DNA of 16,939 bases, taken from an uncultured Eubacteriaceae bacterium (GTDB lineage: Bacteria; Bacillota; Clostridia; Eubacteriales; UBA1433). The notes beneath the pieces were generated by a model. The model was not told the origin of the DNA, did not search any database, and worked only from the letters and a program-made list of their open reading frames with translations. The translations under genes and the position numbers were made by a program. The stretch covers positions 1 to 16,939 of the forward strand of contig CALFLU010000033.1 of the NCBI GenBank assembly GCA_937880125.1, given 5' to 3'. Positions within the stretch are counted from its first letter, which is position 1. Every line of letters starts with the position of its first letter. This document shows, in pieces, positions 8,401 through 14,551 of the stretch.

Positions 8401-8540
8401 AAGTAAAAGAAGCCATGGCGCAGGCAAAAGACTATATTCAAAAGGAAACCCTTGCAGACGACATCTTCTTTACGGAAGAGACCTACGAAGTCTTTAACAT
8501 CAACGGTTACGACAGCGGCATCAAAGTTGTCAAAAAATAA
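5439..8540 (+). CDS. ileS: Isoleucyl-tRNA synthetase, type II (eukaryote-like/long form)
   Basis: A cytoplasmic class I synthetase that charges tRNA-Ile with isoleucine. The 1033 residues exceed the ~920-940 of the common bacterial form. The active-site start DGPPTANGNPGIHHVISR puts GIHH (55-58) at the HIGH position, a variant seen in the type II group. The class signature KMSKS is at 591-595 (GRKMSKSRGN). The CP1 editing domain shows LAWTTTPWTL and DDGTGIVHTAPAFGEEDY. Zinc-ligand-like cysteines are C182/C185 and C461/C463/C501/C504, followed by DCWFDSGSMPF. The C-terminal anticodon-binding region ends in a beta-rich tail of about 200 residues. The gene is monocistronic, T-box controlled, and closed by a terminator. 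By family knowledge, type II enzymes tend to be poorly inhibited by mupirocin; that cannot be confirmed from sequence alone. Confidence 0.97.
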   Translation: MSFETLNNSNIKQSEAALAKYWEEIDILKKSIDNREGCKNYVFYDGPPTANGNPGIHHVISRTIKDGICKYHVMKGERVIRKAGWDTHGLPVEIEVEKQLGLHSKTEIEKYGISLFNEKCRDSVFTYESRWREMTNRMGFFIDMDDPYITLKNDYIETEWWILKKFFDEGYMYEGHKIMPYCSRCGTGLASHEVALGYAEIATDTVIVPMKVKGKEDEYLLAWTTTPWTLISNVALTVHPEADYVRVKNKGIVLYCAKELMGKLFGETAEVLSEFKGKDLEYLEYEQLIPFVKIPEGKKAFYVTCADYVTTDDGTGIVHTAPAFGEEDYMTGQRYDLPVLQPVDENGVFTETPWKGQFVMDADKEIIAWLKKEGKLFKKIRVLHNYPHCWRCKTPLLYYARAGWYIKMSALKDVLVASNNSVNWFPDFVGEKRFGNWIENVKDWAISRNRYWGTPLNIWKCDCGEITAIGSRQELRDRAVEEIGLDIELHRPYVDDVHIKCDKCGSAMSRVKEVIDCWFDSGSMPFAQYHYPFENKEIFEDQFPADFVCEGIDQTRGWFYSLIAISSFVMKQSPYKNVLVNDLILDAKGRKMSKSRGNTVDPFEMFDIYGADALRWYMLHVSPVWTPTKFDVEGIKDVQSKFFDTLRNVYNFFALYANTDKVDPKEFYIEPQKREEIDRWILSKYNHLVKDANEAMDEYDMTRTVRRIQEFVNEDLSNWYVRRSRRRFWRSELGDDKKAAYNTMHEVLVGVCLLAAPFAPYLPEEIYRSLTGKTSVHLGDYPTCDETMLDEALEAKMDLVRSLVSIGRSAREDAQIKVRQPLLAIHVDGQYEEQMSDLIPLMKEELNVRQVVFENELGEFMNYQLKPDFKKAGPLLGGKVKDLAAALGKGDGNEWMRQLKQDGVLKVQVGEEVIDVNEEMLDIRIFAKEGFNVQTEENLFVILDTHLTPELLNEGLVREVVSKVQQLRKNSGFEVMDRIDLYVSGAKEVKEAMAQAKDYIQKETLADDIFFTEETYEVFNINGYDSGIKVVKK

Positions 8541-8560
8541 GACTGCAAAAATAATTAAAA

Positions 8561-8604
8561 AAACGAGGGCGCTGACCAAACGGCAACGCCCTCGTTTCTT
8601 TTAT
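8561..8604. terminator. Bidirectional terminator between ileS and the surface protein gene
   Basis: An 11-bp perfect stem (8561-8571 with 8587-8597) is followed on the plus strand by a T-rich tail (CTTTTAT) and preceded by a run of A, which becomes a U-run on the minus strand. It can serve both converging genes, whose stop codons lie 20 and 27 bp from the stem. Confidence 0.9.
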
Positions 8605-8624
8605 AGGGCCTAAGATATCTTCAA

Positions 8625-11414
8625 TTATTTTTTATTGCGTTGTTTTTGTCGGCAGATAAACAAAAGGACGATTGCCGCCGAGGAAAGAACAGCCAGGGCA
8701 ATCCAAAGTCCGATCAATGACATGTCTCCGGTTTTGGGCATAAGGGACGTGCCTTCGGCTTTGGGTGCCAAAGGCTCATCGTTGGTGGGAGGCTCAGGGC
8801 TTGAAGGAGCCTTGGTGGTGTTTGCAAAAGCCAGATTGCCCGTATAGGGCGCATCGTTTTTTTCATAGACAACCTCGGCTGCATAGTCGCCGGGTTTGGT
8901 GACGGTGACGAGCACTTTATACACCGTGGTGTCATAGGCAATCGTTGCATCACTGCCCACCTGTTCGGTGATGTAGTAGGTATGGGTACCGACGACATTA
9001 AAATACAGCGCATCAAAGATCACATCGCCGTTGGCATCATTGGCCTTAGTTTGCAAAACCGTTTGCGCCGCATCTTTCAATTGAAAAGAAAAGGCGTTGG
9101 CAGCGGGCGGTGCGCCGTCAAGCTGCTTGGTTGCGGTGAGCACAACCGAGGCAGGTTTTGACAGTGCATCGAGCATATCGGTTTTTGCCACATTGGAAGG
9201 AATATAAAAAACCTTGCCGTTGCCTGTGGTAATGGCAAGTACGGCGCTCATATAGGCAGAAGAGCCCACCGCAAAGTCGCTTGCCTGCAGTGTTGCCCTC
9301 AGCGGGGTGGTCATTTGGCCTTGGGTGCTGTCATAATCGCTGAGTCCATACACGAGCGCATTGGCCGTGGCGCCAATGGCATTGAACAATCCGTCGGGGT
9401 CAAAGGTAGAAAGCGGTACTTGCAAAGGCGCCTTGAGCGAATCTTGAAGACTCAGCTGCGCCGAGGCAAAGCCGCCCTCCATATCGATTTGTGTTTGCAA
9501 TGCGGTTGAAATGGTGTAGGTCAACTGATAAGGAATATCGTAGGCGGTTGCCAAAATATCTTCATAGAGTACGGGCTTGGTGGTGCTGATAACAAGGGTG
9601 CCATAATCTGTCGCAGGCTGAACAAGCATGATGGCCGAACCGTTTAAGGATTCCTGCGGCGCATCAATGTCAATGTTGCCCCCGACAACGGTGGTGTTAT
9701 AGAGTTTTACGGCAGAAGAGGCAATCGGTGCGCCGGTTGCATCGGTTTGTTGCACCAGGGCATAGACGGGAAGAGTCGTATCATAGCTTAAGTTGCCCAC
9801 GGTTTGTTGGATTTCTCTGTCATGGTAGGTCCAATAAGTTGCCAAAACAGTATCCAGCTGCATGGCTGTGGCCGCAGCAGAAAGTTCGTTGATACTGCTT
9901 GTCTGCGCATTGGCAAGTTTGGTGGTCAACAAATTTGCGGTGACGGTTTTTTGTTCATGGGCCATGTACACCGCAGAATCGCCAATGGTTGCATTATCGG
10001 TCAGCATCAAATAGTTGTCGATATGACCGGCAGGTGTGGCAGTAATAGCCAAATCGTTGGAAAGATTGATGGTTCCGCTTGCTAGACCCATGAGGTTTTG
10101 AGAAACAGTGCCGCCGTTGAATTGGGCATAGGCCGCTCCGCCCCAAGAGCTGGTTTCAATGGCAAGTCCGCCGCCATAATTGCCTGCCAGATTGTTGGCA
10201 ATGGTGCCGCCGTTCATGATAAAGCGGCCGCCGCGCCTGATCCAAATGCCGCCACCCTCCCCTGAACTGGTGTTGTCGGAGATGGTGCCGCCGTGCATGG
10301 TAAATGTGCCATGGGTCAAATATACGCCGCCGCCGGGGCCGCCGGCTGCGGTGTTGCGCATGATTTGGGCACCGTCATACATATTCACGGTAGAAGGCGC
10401 GTTGTTGGCAAAGAGAATGCCGCCGCCTTGTCCGCCGCTGTAATTGTCGTTGATTTTTCCGTAGATTTCTACATTACCTCCCTGAAAATACATCAGCCCG
10501 TAAGACCAAAAATTTAACGTGTTGTCATGCACGTTGCCCGTAGGTCCAAAGGTCACGGTGCCAAAAGCGTTTCCCCTGACAACAATGCCGCCGGAAATAT
10601 CGGTGATTTCGCCGTCGATGAGTGCCGAGCCTTTGCTTTCCACATTTACCGCACCTCTAGCCATGCTGTGAATCAAAGAGCCGTCCTGCATGTGAAGATA
10701 GCCGCCTTGTATCAAAGCTGCCGTCCCTGTGGGGGTAAAGGAGGAGGGATAGGCAAGTGCATCTTGAATGATGCTGTCGGATTCCATAACGGCTTTGCCA
10801 TAGGCAGTGGCAAGAAGGGCACTGTTGCCGCCATGGTTTTGCAAGATGGCGCCGGGTCCCAAAATGGCTGAGACGGTGCGCCCGCTGCTTGCATCTATGG
10901 CCAAGCCGTAAGCGGCGACAATGGCGTCTTGCTTGTTGGTAACCGTGGTGGTATCGGGCTGTTTGAAGCCGTCGTCAATAATGATATTTTCCAAACGCAA
11001 CGACGAAGCATTGTCGGAAGGAATAGTGGAAGCGTTTGTGGTGACTTCAAAAAGAGCGGGATTATAAGTACCTCTTGCACTATCATAGGCGGTATCAAAA
11101 ACATCTGCGCGTGTAACGGTAACAGGATTGGCCGCATCCACGCTGGCGATGGTGATATGTTTATCGGTTACGCGTGCCAAAGAAGACATGGTAATATCAC
11201 TCATCACATAGATGGTGGCGCCGTCGGAAGCTTTAAAAACAGCTGTGGAAAGGGTGGCGTAGGGATTTGTCGCCGTGCCGTCGCCGCTTGTGTCGTTGCC
11301 GGTTGCAGAAACGTAGAGAACCTCGGCTGCTGTAAGAGGGGGTGCAAAGAAAAAGGATAATGCGATGAGTAAGCATAAGGTAAACAGGAAGAAAAATCTT
11401 TTGTGTTGTCGCAA
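8625..11414 (-). CDS. Cell-wall-anchored surface protein: beta-helix stalk, FctA/Spy0128-like domain, MPKTG sorting signal
   Basis: A 929-residue secreted protein. The start is TTG, supported by AGGAGGT 6 nt upstream. Residues 1-30 are a Sec signal peptide (basic MRQHKR, hydrophobic core, probable cut after LTAA). YVSATGND...GTATNPYATL (34-55) is the entry motif common in right-handed parallel beta-helix proteins. The most regular rungs lie at about 320-445, with repeated GGG turns and NGGTI/HGGTISDN-type strands. Residues ~450-750 form a less clear beta-rich region. Residues 754-868 resemble streptococcal pilin FctA/Spy0128 domains: K763 in ATKQL, E817 in YITEQ and N865 in FANT sit where the Lys-Asn isopeptide bond and its helper Glu are expected. 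A proline-rich spacer, MPKTG (892-896), a hydrophobic segment and a basic tail make the sortase signal. It is probably an adhesin or other surface-display protein; the ligand is unknown. No sortase gene is in the window. Confidence 0.88.
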   Translation of the reverse strand: MRQHKRFFFLFTLCLLIALSFFFAPPLTAAEVLYVSATGNDTSGDGTATNPYATLSTAVFKASDGATIYVMSDITMSSLARVTDKHITIASVDAANPVTVTRADVFDTAYDSARGTYNPALFEVTTNASTIPSDNASSLRLENIIIDDGFKQPDTTTVTNKQDAIVAAYGLAIDASSGRTVSAILGPGAILQNHGGNSALLATAYGKAVMESDSIIQDALAYPSSFTPTGTAALIQGGYLHMQDGSLIHSMARGAVNVESKGSALIDGEITDISGGIVVRGNAFGTVTFGPTGNVHDNTLNFWSYGLMYFQGGNVEIYGKINDNYSGGQGGGILFANNAPSTVNMYDGAQIMRNTAAGGPGGGVYLTHGTFTMHGGTISDNTSSGEGGGIWIRRGGRFIMNGGTIANNLAGNYGGGLAIETSSWGGAAYAQFNGGTVSQNLMGLASGTINLSNDLAITATPAGHIDNYLMLTDNATIGDSAVYMAHEQKTVTANLLTTKLANAQTSSINELSAAATAMQLDTVLATYWTYHDREIQQTVGNLSYDTTLPVYALVQQTDATGAPIASSAVKLYNTTVVGGNIDIDAPQESLNGSAIMLVQPATDYGTLVISTTKPVLYEDILATAYDIPYQLTYTISTALQTQIDMEGGFASAQLSLQDSLKAPLQVPLSTFDPDGLFNAIGATANALVYGLSDYDSTQGQMTTPLRATLQASDFAVGSSAYMSAVLAITTGNGKVFYIPSNVAKTDMLDALSKPASVVLTATKQLDGAPPAANAFSFQLKDAAQTVLQTKANDANGDVIFDALYFNVVGTHTYYITEQVGSDATIAYDTTVYKVLVTVTKPGDYAAEVVYEKNDAPYTGNLAFANTTKAPSSPEPPTNDEPLAPKAEGTSLMPKTGDMSLIGLWIALAVLSSAAIVLLFICRQKQRNKK

Positions 11415-11420
11415 GGGGCT

Positions 11421-11427
11421 ACCTCCT
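11421..11427 (-). promoter_or_regulatory. Ribosome binding site that fixes a TTG start for the surface protein
   Basis: On the minus strand AGGAGGT ends 6 nt before TTG (11414-11412). No ATG or GTG lies closer, and the signal peptide begins exactly here, so the rare TTG is the likely start. Confidence 0.85.
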
Positions 11428-11480
11428 AAATTTTGTCGAGGGGGGCTTTATGAAATCGCATAAAAGAACGTTATATTTTG

Positions 11481-11507
11481 CGGGCACAAAAGGTGGGGGG
11501 ATGCCCG
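11481..11507 (-). other. Hairpin in the 5' leader of the surface protein gene
   Basis: CGGGCA (11481-11486) and TGCCCG (11502-11507) form a 6-bp stem, extendable by four A-T pairs past one bulged base. On the transcribed (minus) strand the 15-nt loop contains a run of six C followed by ACC. It is not followed by a U-run, so it is not a terminator, and it matches no riboswitch class I recognise. Confidence 0.5.
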
Positions 11508-11526
11508 AAAAGATACTTTGTTATAA

Positions 11527-11555
11527 ATTATACAAAACCATAGAAGAAATATCAA
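11527..11555 (-). promoter_or_regulatory. Promoter of the surface protein gene
   Basis: On the minus strand TTGATA (11555-11550), a 17-nt spacer and TATAAT (11532-11527) form a strong housekeeping-type promoter. The start near 11520 gives a leader of about 105 nt, long enough for post-transcriptional control. With the dinB signals, this accounts for much of the 281-bp divergent gap (11415-11695); the stretch 11560-11655 shows nothing I can identify. Confidence 0.75.
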
Positions 11556-11660
11556 TTATTGTTCTCGATTAAGAAGCATTTTTTTCTTGCAAATGATTTC
11601 AAAAACAAAACCTTCGCCCATAATGGCAGAGTGCTGTGCGCGACATAAAGGGCTAAACGA

Positions 11661-11689
11661 TTGTTTCCGGCAGACAAAAGGAATATAAT
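11661..11689 (+). promoter_or_regulatory. Candidate dinB promoter, possibly giving a leaderless mRNA
   Basis: TTGTTT (11661-11666), a 17-nt spacer and a perfect TATAAT (11684-11689). The expected start, about 7 nt after the -10 box, falls on or beside the A of the dinB ATG at 11696. The -35 box is weak. No LexA-type inverted repeat is visible nearby. Confidence 0.5.
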
Positions 11690-11695
11690 AATAAT

Positions 11696-12943
11696 ATGGA
11701 GAGAAAAACGGATAGAGTTATTTTGCATTGCGATTTAAACGGATTTTACGCAAGCGTGGAAAGCCTGTCGCTGGACGAAGAGGCGAAAAAAAGACCCATG
11801 GTGGTAGGCGGAGATGCCCAAAGCCGCCACGGCATTGTGCTGGCAAAAAATGAGGCAGCCAAAAAATATGGCATCAAAACAGCGGAAACACTCTATCAAG
11901 CGCAAAAAAAATGTCCGGATTTGTTGATTTTGCCGCCGCACCACGGGCTATATGCCCATTACAGCAAAGTAGTCAACGCCATTTATGTGCGTTACAGTGA
12001 CTATGTGGAAAAATTCGGTATCGATGAATCCTGGATCGACATCACCCACAGCATGCACTTGTTTGGCGGCGCTAAGGCAACGGCCCATGATATTCGTCAA
12101 ACGGTGAAAAAAGAGACGGGACTGACCATTTCTGTGGGGGTGTCCTTTAACAAAATCTTTGCCAAGTTGGGAAGCGACTACAAAAAACCCGATGCGGTGA
12201 CGGTGATTATGCGTGATGATGTGGCGCGCATGGTGCACCCCATGGGGGTGTCGAACCTGCTCTTTGTGGGCAAAGCCACACGGTTAATATTAGAGTCACA
12301 TCGCATTTTTACCATTGGGGATTTGGCAAAACAAAGCGAAGCATTTTTGGTGCAACTTCTCGGCAAGCAAGGCAGTACGCTCTATCGCTATGCCAACGGG
12401 CTCGAAGACGATGCGGTCAAAAAATATTATGAGCAAGACGAAGTCAAAACCATAGGAAACTCCATTACCTTTGCCAAAAGCCTGGTGGGCGAAGAGGAGA
12501 TTAAAACCGGCACGCTGAAATTGGCGGATTCTGTGGCGCAGCGGCTGCGCGAGGCGCAAAAGCGCTGCAAGGGTGTGCAAATCGGCATAAAAGACGACAA
12601 CTTTGTCTATATATCGCGGCAGAAAAAATTAAAATACAGCATTTGTTCCACAAAAGACATTTATCAAACCGCCTATGACTTAATTGCGGAAAGCTGGCAG
12701 ATGTCAAAGCCCATTCGGCTTTTAAATGTAACGGCCATTCACTTATGCAATGAGGAAGAGGGCGAAGAGCAAATCAGCTTTTTTGAACCGTCGCAAACCC
12801 CCAGAGAAGAAAAGTACGAAAAAGCCGATGCGGTGCTGGATGAAATACGGCGCAAATACGGAGAAGAAAGTGTGGGCTTTGCGCGGCTGATCGAAAAGAG
12901 GCAAAAGCAGGAAGAAGACGATAAAACAAACAAAAAAGAATAA
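11696..12943 (+). CDS. dinB: Y-family DNA polymerase, DinB/Pol IV type
   Basis: A low-fidelity polymerase that copies past damaged template bases. It has 415 residues, slightly more than E. coli Pol IV. Catalytic Asp13 lies in HCDLNGFYASVE, where Tyr18 takes the steric-gate position. Asp110 and Glu111 are in GIDESWIDIT, where better-known Pol IV proteins read S-x-DE, so this belongs to a divergent Bacillota subgroup. SVGVSFNKIFAKLGSDYKKPDA is the usual palm/thumb motif, and helix-hairpin-helix and little-finger domains follow. QISFF at 359-363 resembles the sliding-clamp-binding pentapeptide but is followed by about 50 more, highly charged residues. The ATG at 11696 is preceded by AAAGGA 13 nt away, too far for strong initiation. 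The gene stands alone and is divergent from the surface protein gene. Confidence 0.93.
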   Translation: MERKTDRVILHCDLNGFYASVESLSLDEEAKKRPMVVGGDAQSRHGIVLAKNEAAKKYGIKTAETLYQAQKKCPDLLILPPHHGLYAHYSKVVNAIYVRYSDYVEKFGIDESWIDITHSMHLFGGAKATAHDIRQTVKKETGLTISVGVSFNKIFAKLGSDYKKPDAVTVIMRDDVARMVHPMGVSNLLFVGKATRLILESHRIFTIGDLAKQSEAFLVQLLGKQGSTLYRYANGLEDDAVKKYYEQDEVKTIGNSITFAKSLVGEEEIKTGTLKLADSVAQRLREAQKRCKGVQIGIKDDNFVYISRQKKLKYSICSTKDIYQTAYDLIAESWQMSKPIRLLNVTAIHLCNEEEGEEQISFFEPSQTPREEKYEKADAVLDEIRRKYGEESVGFARLIEKRQKQEEDDKTNKKE

Positions 12944-12944
12944 A

Positions 12945-12973
12945 ACACTGCCCGCCTTATTGGCGGGCAGTGT
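12945..12973. terminator. Hairpin terminator between dinB and the PpiC-type lipoprotein gene
   Basis: A 12-bp perfect stem (12945-12956 with 12962-12973) closes a 5-nt loop. On the minus strand it is followed by a T-rich tail (TTTTATTCTTTTTT), so it is a good terminator for the lipoprotein gene. On the plus strand the tail is only GGTTTAT, so it should act weakly for dinB. Confidence 0.85.
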
Positions 12974-13019
12974 GGTTTATCGCATGGTTTAAGTCAGACT
13001 CTGGGCTGTAAAAGACTGC

Positions 13020-14477
13020 TTACAGACGAGAAGGATAGGTCTTGATATCGTATTTTTCATGCAGAGAATCCAAATAGAGCGTGAGAATATCTTTGATTTC
13101 TTTGGGCGCCTTTACCTTGGCGTTTTTCATAATCGTCGCTTCTTTTTTGGTCAATTCCTGCGTGCGTTTTTCACTTGAAAGGGCTTGGATAATATCCGGT
13201 GTTGCCTCTTGAAGTGTAGGCGGTCCATAGACATAAATGACATGATAGCCAAATTCTGTTTTGATGGGATTGCTCACTTCGCCGGCAGACAGCGACAGTG
13301 CCGCTACGGCAAAGGGTTCCACCATGGTGGCTTTTTCAAAGCGCTTCAAATCCGCAGCTTCAATAACCGCCGGATTGGATTTGTATTCTGCAATCAGCGC
13401 ATCAAAGTCTTCGCCTGCCTTGGCGCGATCAGAACAAATTTTGGCATCGGCCTCGTTGGTGTCTTTAAAGAGGATATGCTTGGCATAGGTGGTTTCATTT
13501 TGTGTCACACCGATGTTTTTATTGTAATAGTCTTCGATTTCTTTGGCTGTGGGCTCGCCGATATTCATTTCGTCATAAAAAATCTGGGTGAGCTTGTCTT
13601 TGGCAACGAGCATGGTGGCGTATTCTTTGGAATATGCCTGCCAGTCTTCGGTGGTGAGAATATATGCCCGCAAAATAGAAGAACGGCTCTCTTCGTCGGG
13701 GGTGAGCATGTTAAAGTAAAGATTGACTTGTTCTTGTCTTGCTAAAATTTCTTCATCGGACAACGATATCTTTTGTGACATGGCTTCGTTGTAATAGGCT
13801 TCGGTTTTTGCGTATTCATCCAGAATTTGCTTGTAATATCCCTGCATTTCTTCGGGACTTTGGGGGATTTGTTGTCCTGTGACATAGGCGTTGATGGCGC
13901 TGTTCATCAGGTAATAGAGAAATTTTTTCATCGGCATGGGTTTGCCGTTTACCTTGGCAACCTCAGAGTCCAGCAAAGTTTTTTCTTCCATAAAAATGGT
14001 GAACAGCTGATTTTCAAGCTCGGAAGCATAGGCGATTTTTTTGTAGTAATCAGTCAAAAATGCTTGCAGCGCCTCTTTTGTTGTGCCGTTTTCGCTATAA
14101 AAAGTTTCCATGGATTTGGCATCGACATTTTGCTCGATATAGTTCATGGCGGCGGTGACGTTGTTTTCATAGACGCTTTCCGCAACGGTAAATCCGCGTT
14201 TTTGCGCGTCGAGATATTCCGCTTCCAAGTTCACCAAATCCTTGAGGATGTTTTGTTTCAGGGTTTTAAGCTCAGCACCGGTGGGCATGGCTTGGCGATT
14301 GACGGCATAGACAACATTGTAATAGGCAAGCAAGTCATTGTATTGTGCCTTGGTGATGGTGCCATCGCCTATTTTGGCAACCACACGTGTGGCGTCTTTT
14401 TCGGTATTCAGCGTGCCGCATGCCGCAAAAGAAAGCAACAGCAGGCAGACGAGTAAAATCGTACCAATTTTTTTCAT
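13020..14477 (-). CDS. PrsA/PpiC-type peptidyl-prolyl isomerase lipoprotein
   Basis: A 485-residue extracytoplasmic foldase, predicted to be anchored by lipid on the outer face of the membrane. It starts with a lipoprotein signal peptide (MKKIGTILLVCLLLLSFAAC); Cys20 is the lipidated residue, although Phe rather than Leu stands at -3. A SurA/PrsA-like N-terminal helical region follows. AKIGDGTITKAQYNDLLAYY (34-53) and AKVNGKPMPMKKFLYYL (174-190) look like two copies of one unit. The parvulin domain spans about 329-420 (YAKHILFKDT; then LSAGEVSNPIKTEFGYHVIYV), with a divergent middle where GDLG-type residues are usual. By family knowledge, such proteins help exported proteins fold. The start has an AAAGGA site 9 nt upstream. 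It lies 47 bp after mfd on the same strand, an arrangement common in Clostridia, but has its own promoter. Confidence 0.88.
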   Translation of the reverse strand: MKKIGTILLVCLLLLSFAACGTLNTEKDATRVVAKIGDGTITKAQYNDLLAYYNVVYAVNRQAMPTGAELKTLKQNILKDLVNLEAEYLDAQKRGFTVAESVYENNVTAAMNYIEQNVDAKSMETFYSENGTTKEALQAFLTDYYKKIAYASELENQLFTIFMEEKTLLDSEVAKVNGKPMPMKKFLYYLMNSAINAYVTGQQIPQSPEEMQGYYKQILDEYAKTEAYYNEAMSQKISLSDEEILARQEQVNLYFNMLTPDEESRSSILRAYILTTEDWQAYSKEYATMLVAKDKLTQIFYDEMNIGEPTAKEIEDYYNKNIGVTQNETTYAKHILFKDTNEADAKICSDRAKAGEDFDALIAEYKSNPAVIEAADLKRFEKATMVEPFAVAALSLSAGEVSNPIKTEFGYHVIYVYGPPTLQEATPDIIQALSSEKRTQELTKKEATIMKNAKVKAPKEIKDILTLYLDSLHEKYDIKTYPSRL

Positions 14478-14523
14478 ACAGCGGTGTCCTTTCTGTGTGG
14501 AACAATTGAATTCACAAAATAAT

Positions 14524-14551
14524 ATTATACTCCATCGGGAGGATTTTTCAA
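14524..14551 (-). promoter_or_regulatory. Promoter of the lipoprotein gene, overlapping the mfd stop codon
   Basis: On the minus strand TTGAAA (14551-14546), a 16-nt spacer and TATAAT (14529-14524). The -10 box contains the TAA stop of mfd (14527-14525). Predicted start near 14517 gives a leader of about 40 nt that includes the ribosome binding site. No terminator separates mfd from this gene, so read-through from mfd is also likely. Confidence 0.68.

Noticed and set aside
10130..10480. Repetitive GC-rich tract (recurrent GCCGCC) that could be taken for a repeat array
   Set aside because: It encodes the Gly-Gly-Gly turns of the beta-helix rungs; the units vary in length and sequence, so this is protein repetition and not a DNA repeat or CRISPR.
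11481..11507. Known riboswitch (c-di-GMP or preQ1) in the surface gene leader
   Set aside because: The C-rich loop recalled preQ1 and surface genes are often c-di-GMP controlled, but none of the conserved core sequences of either class is present.
11455..11695. SOS (LexA) operator upstream of dinB
   Set aside because: GAACGTTA at 11466 and TGTTCTC at 11560 are isolated half-like sequences with no proper spacing or symmetry for a LexA box.
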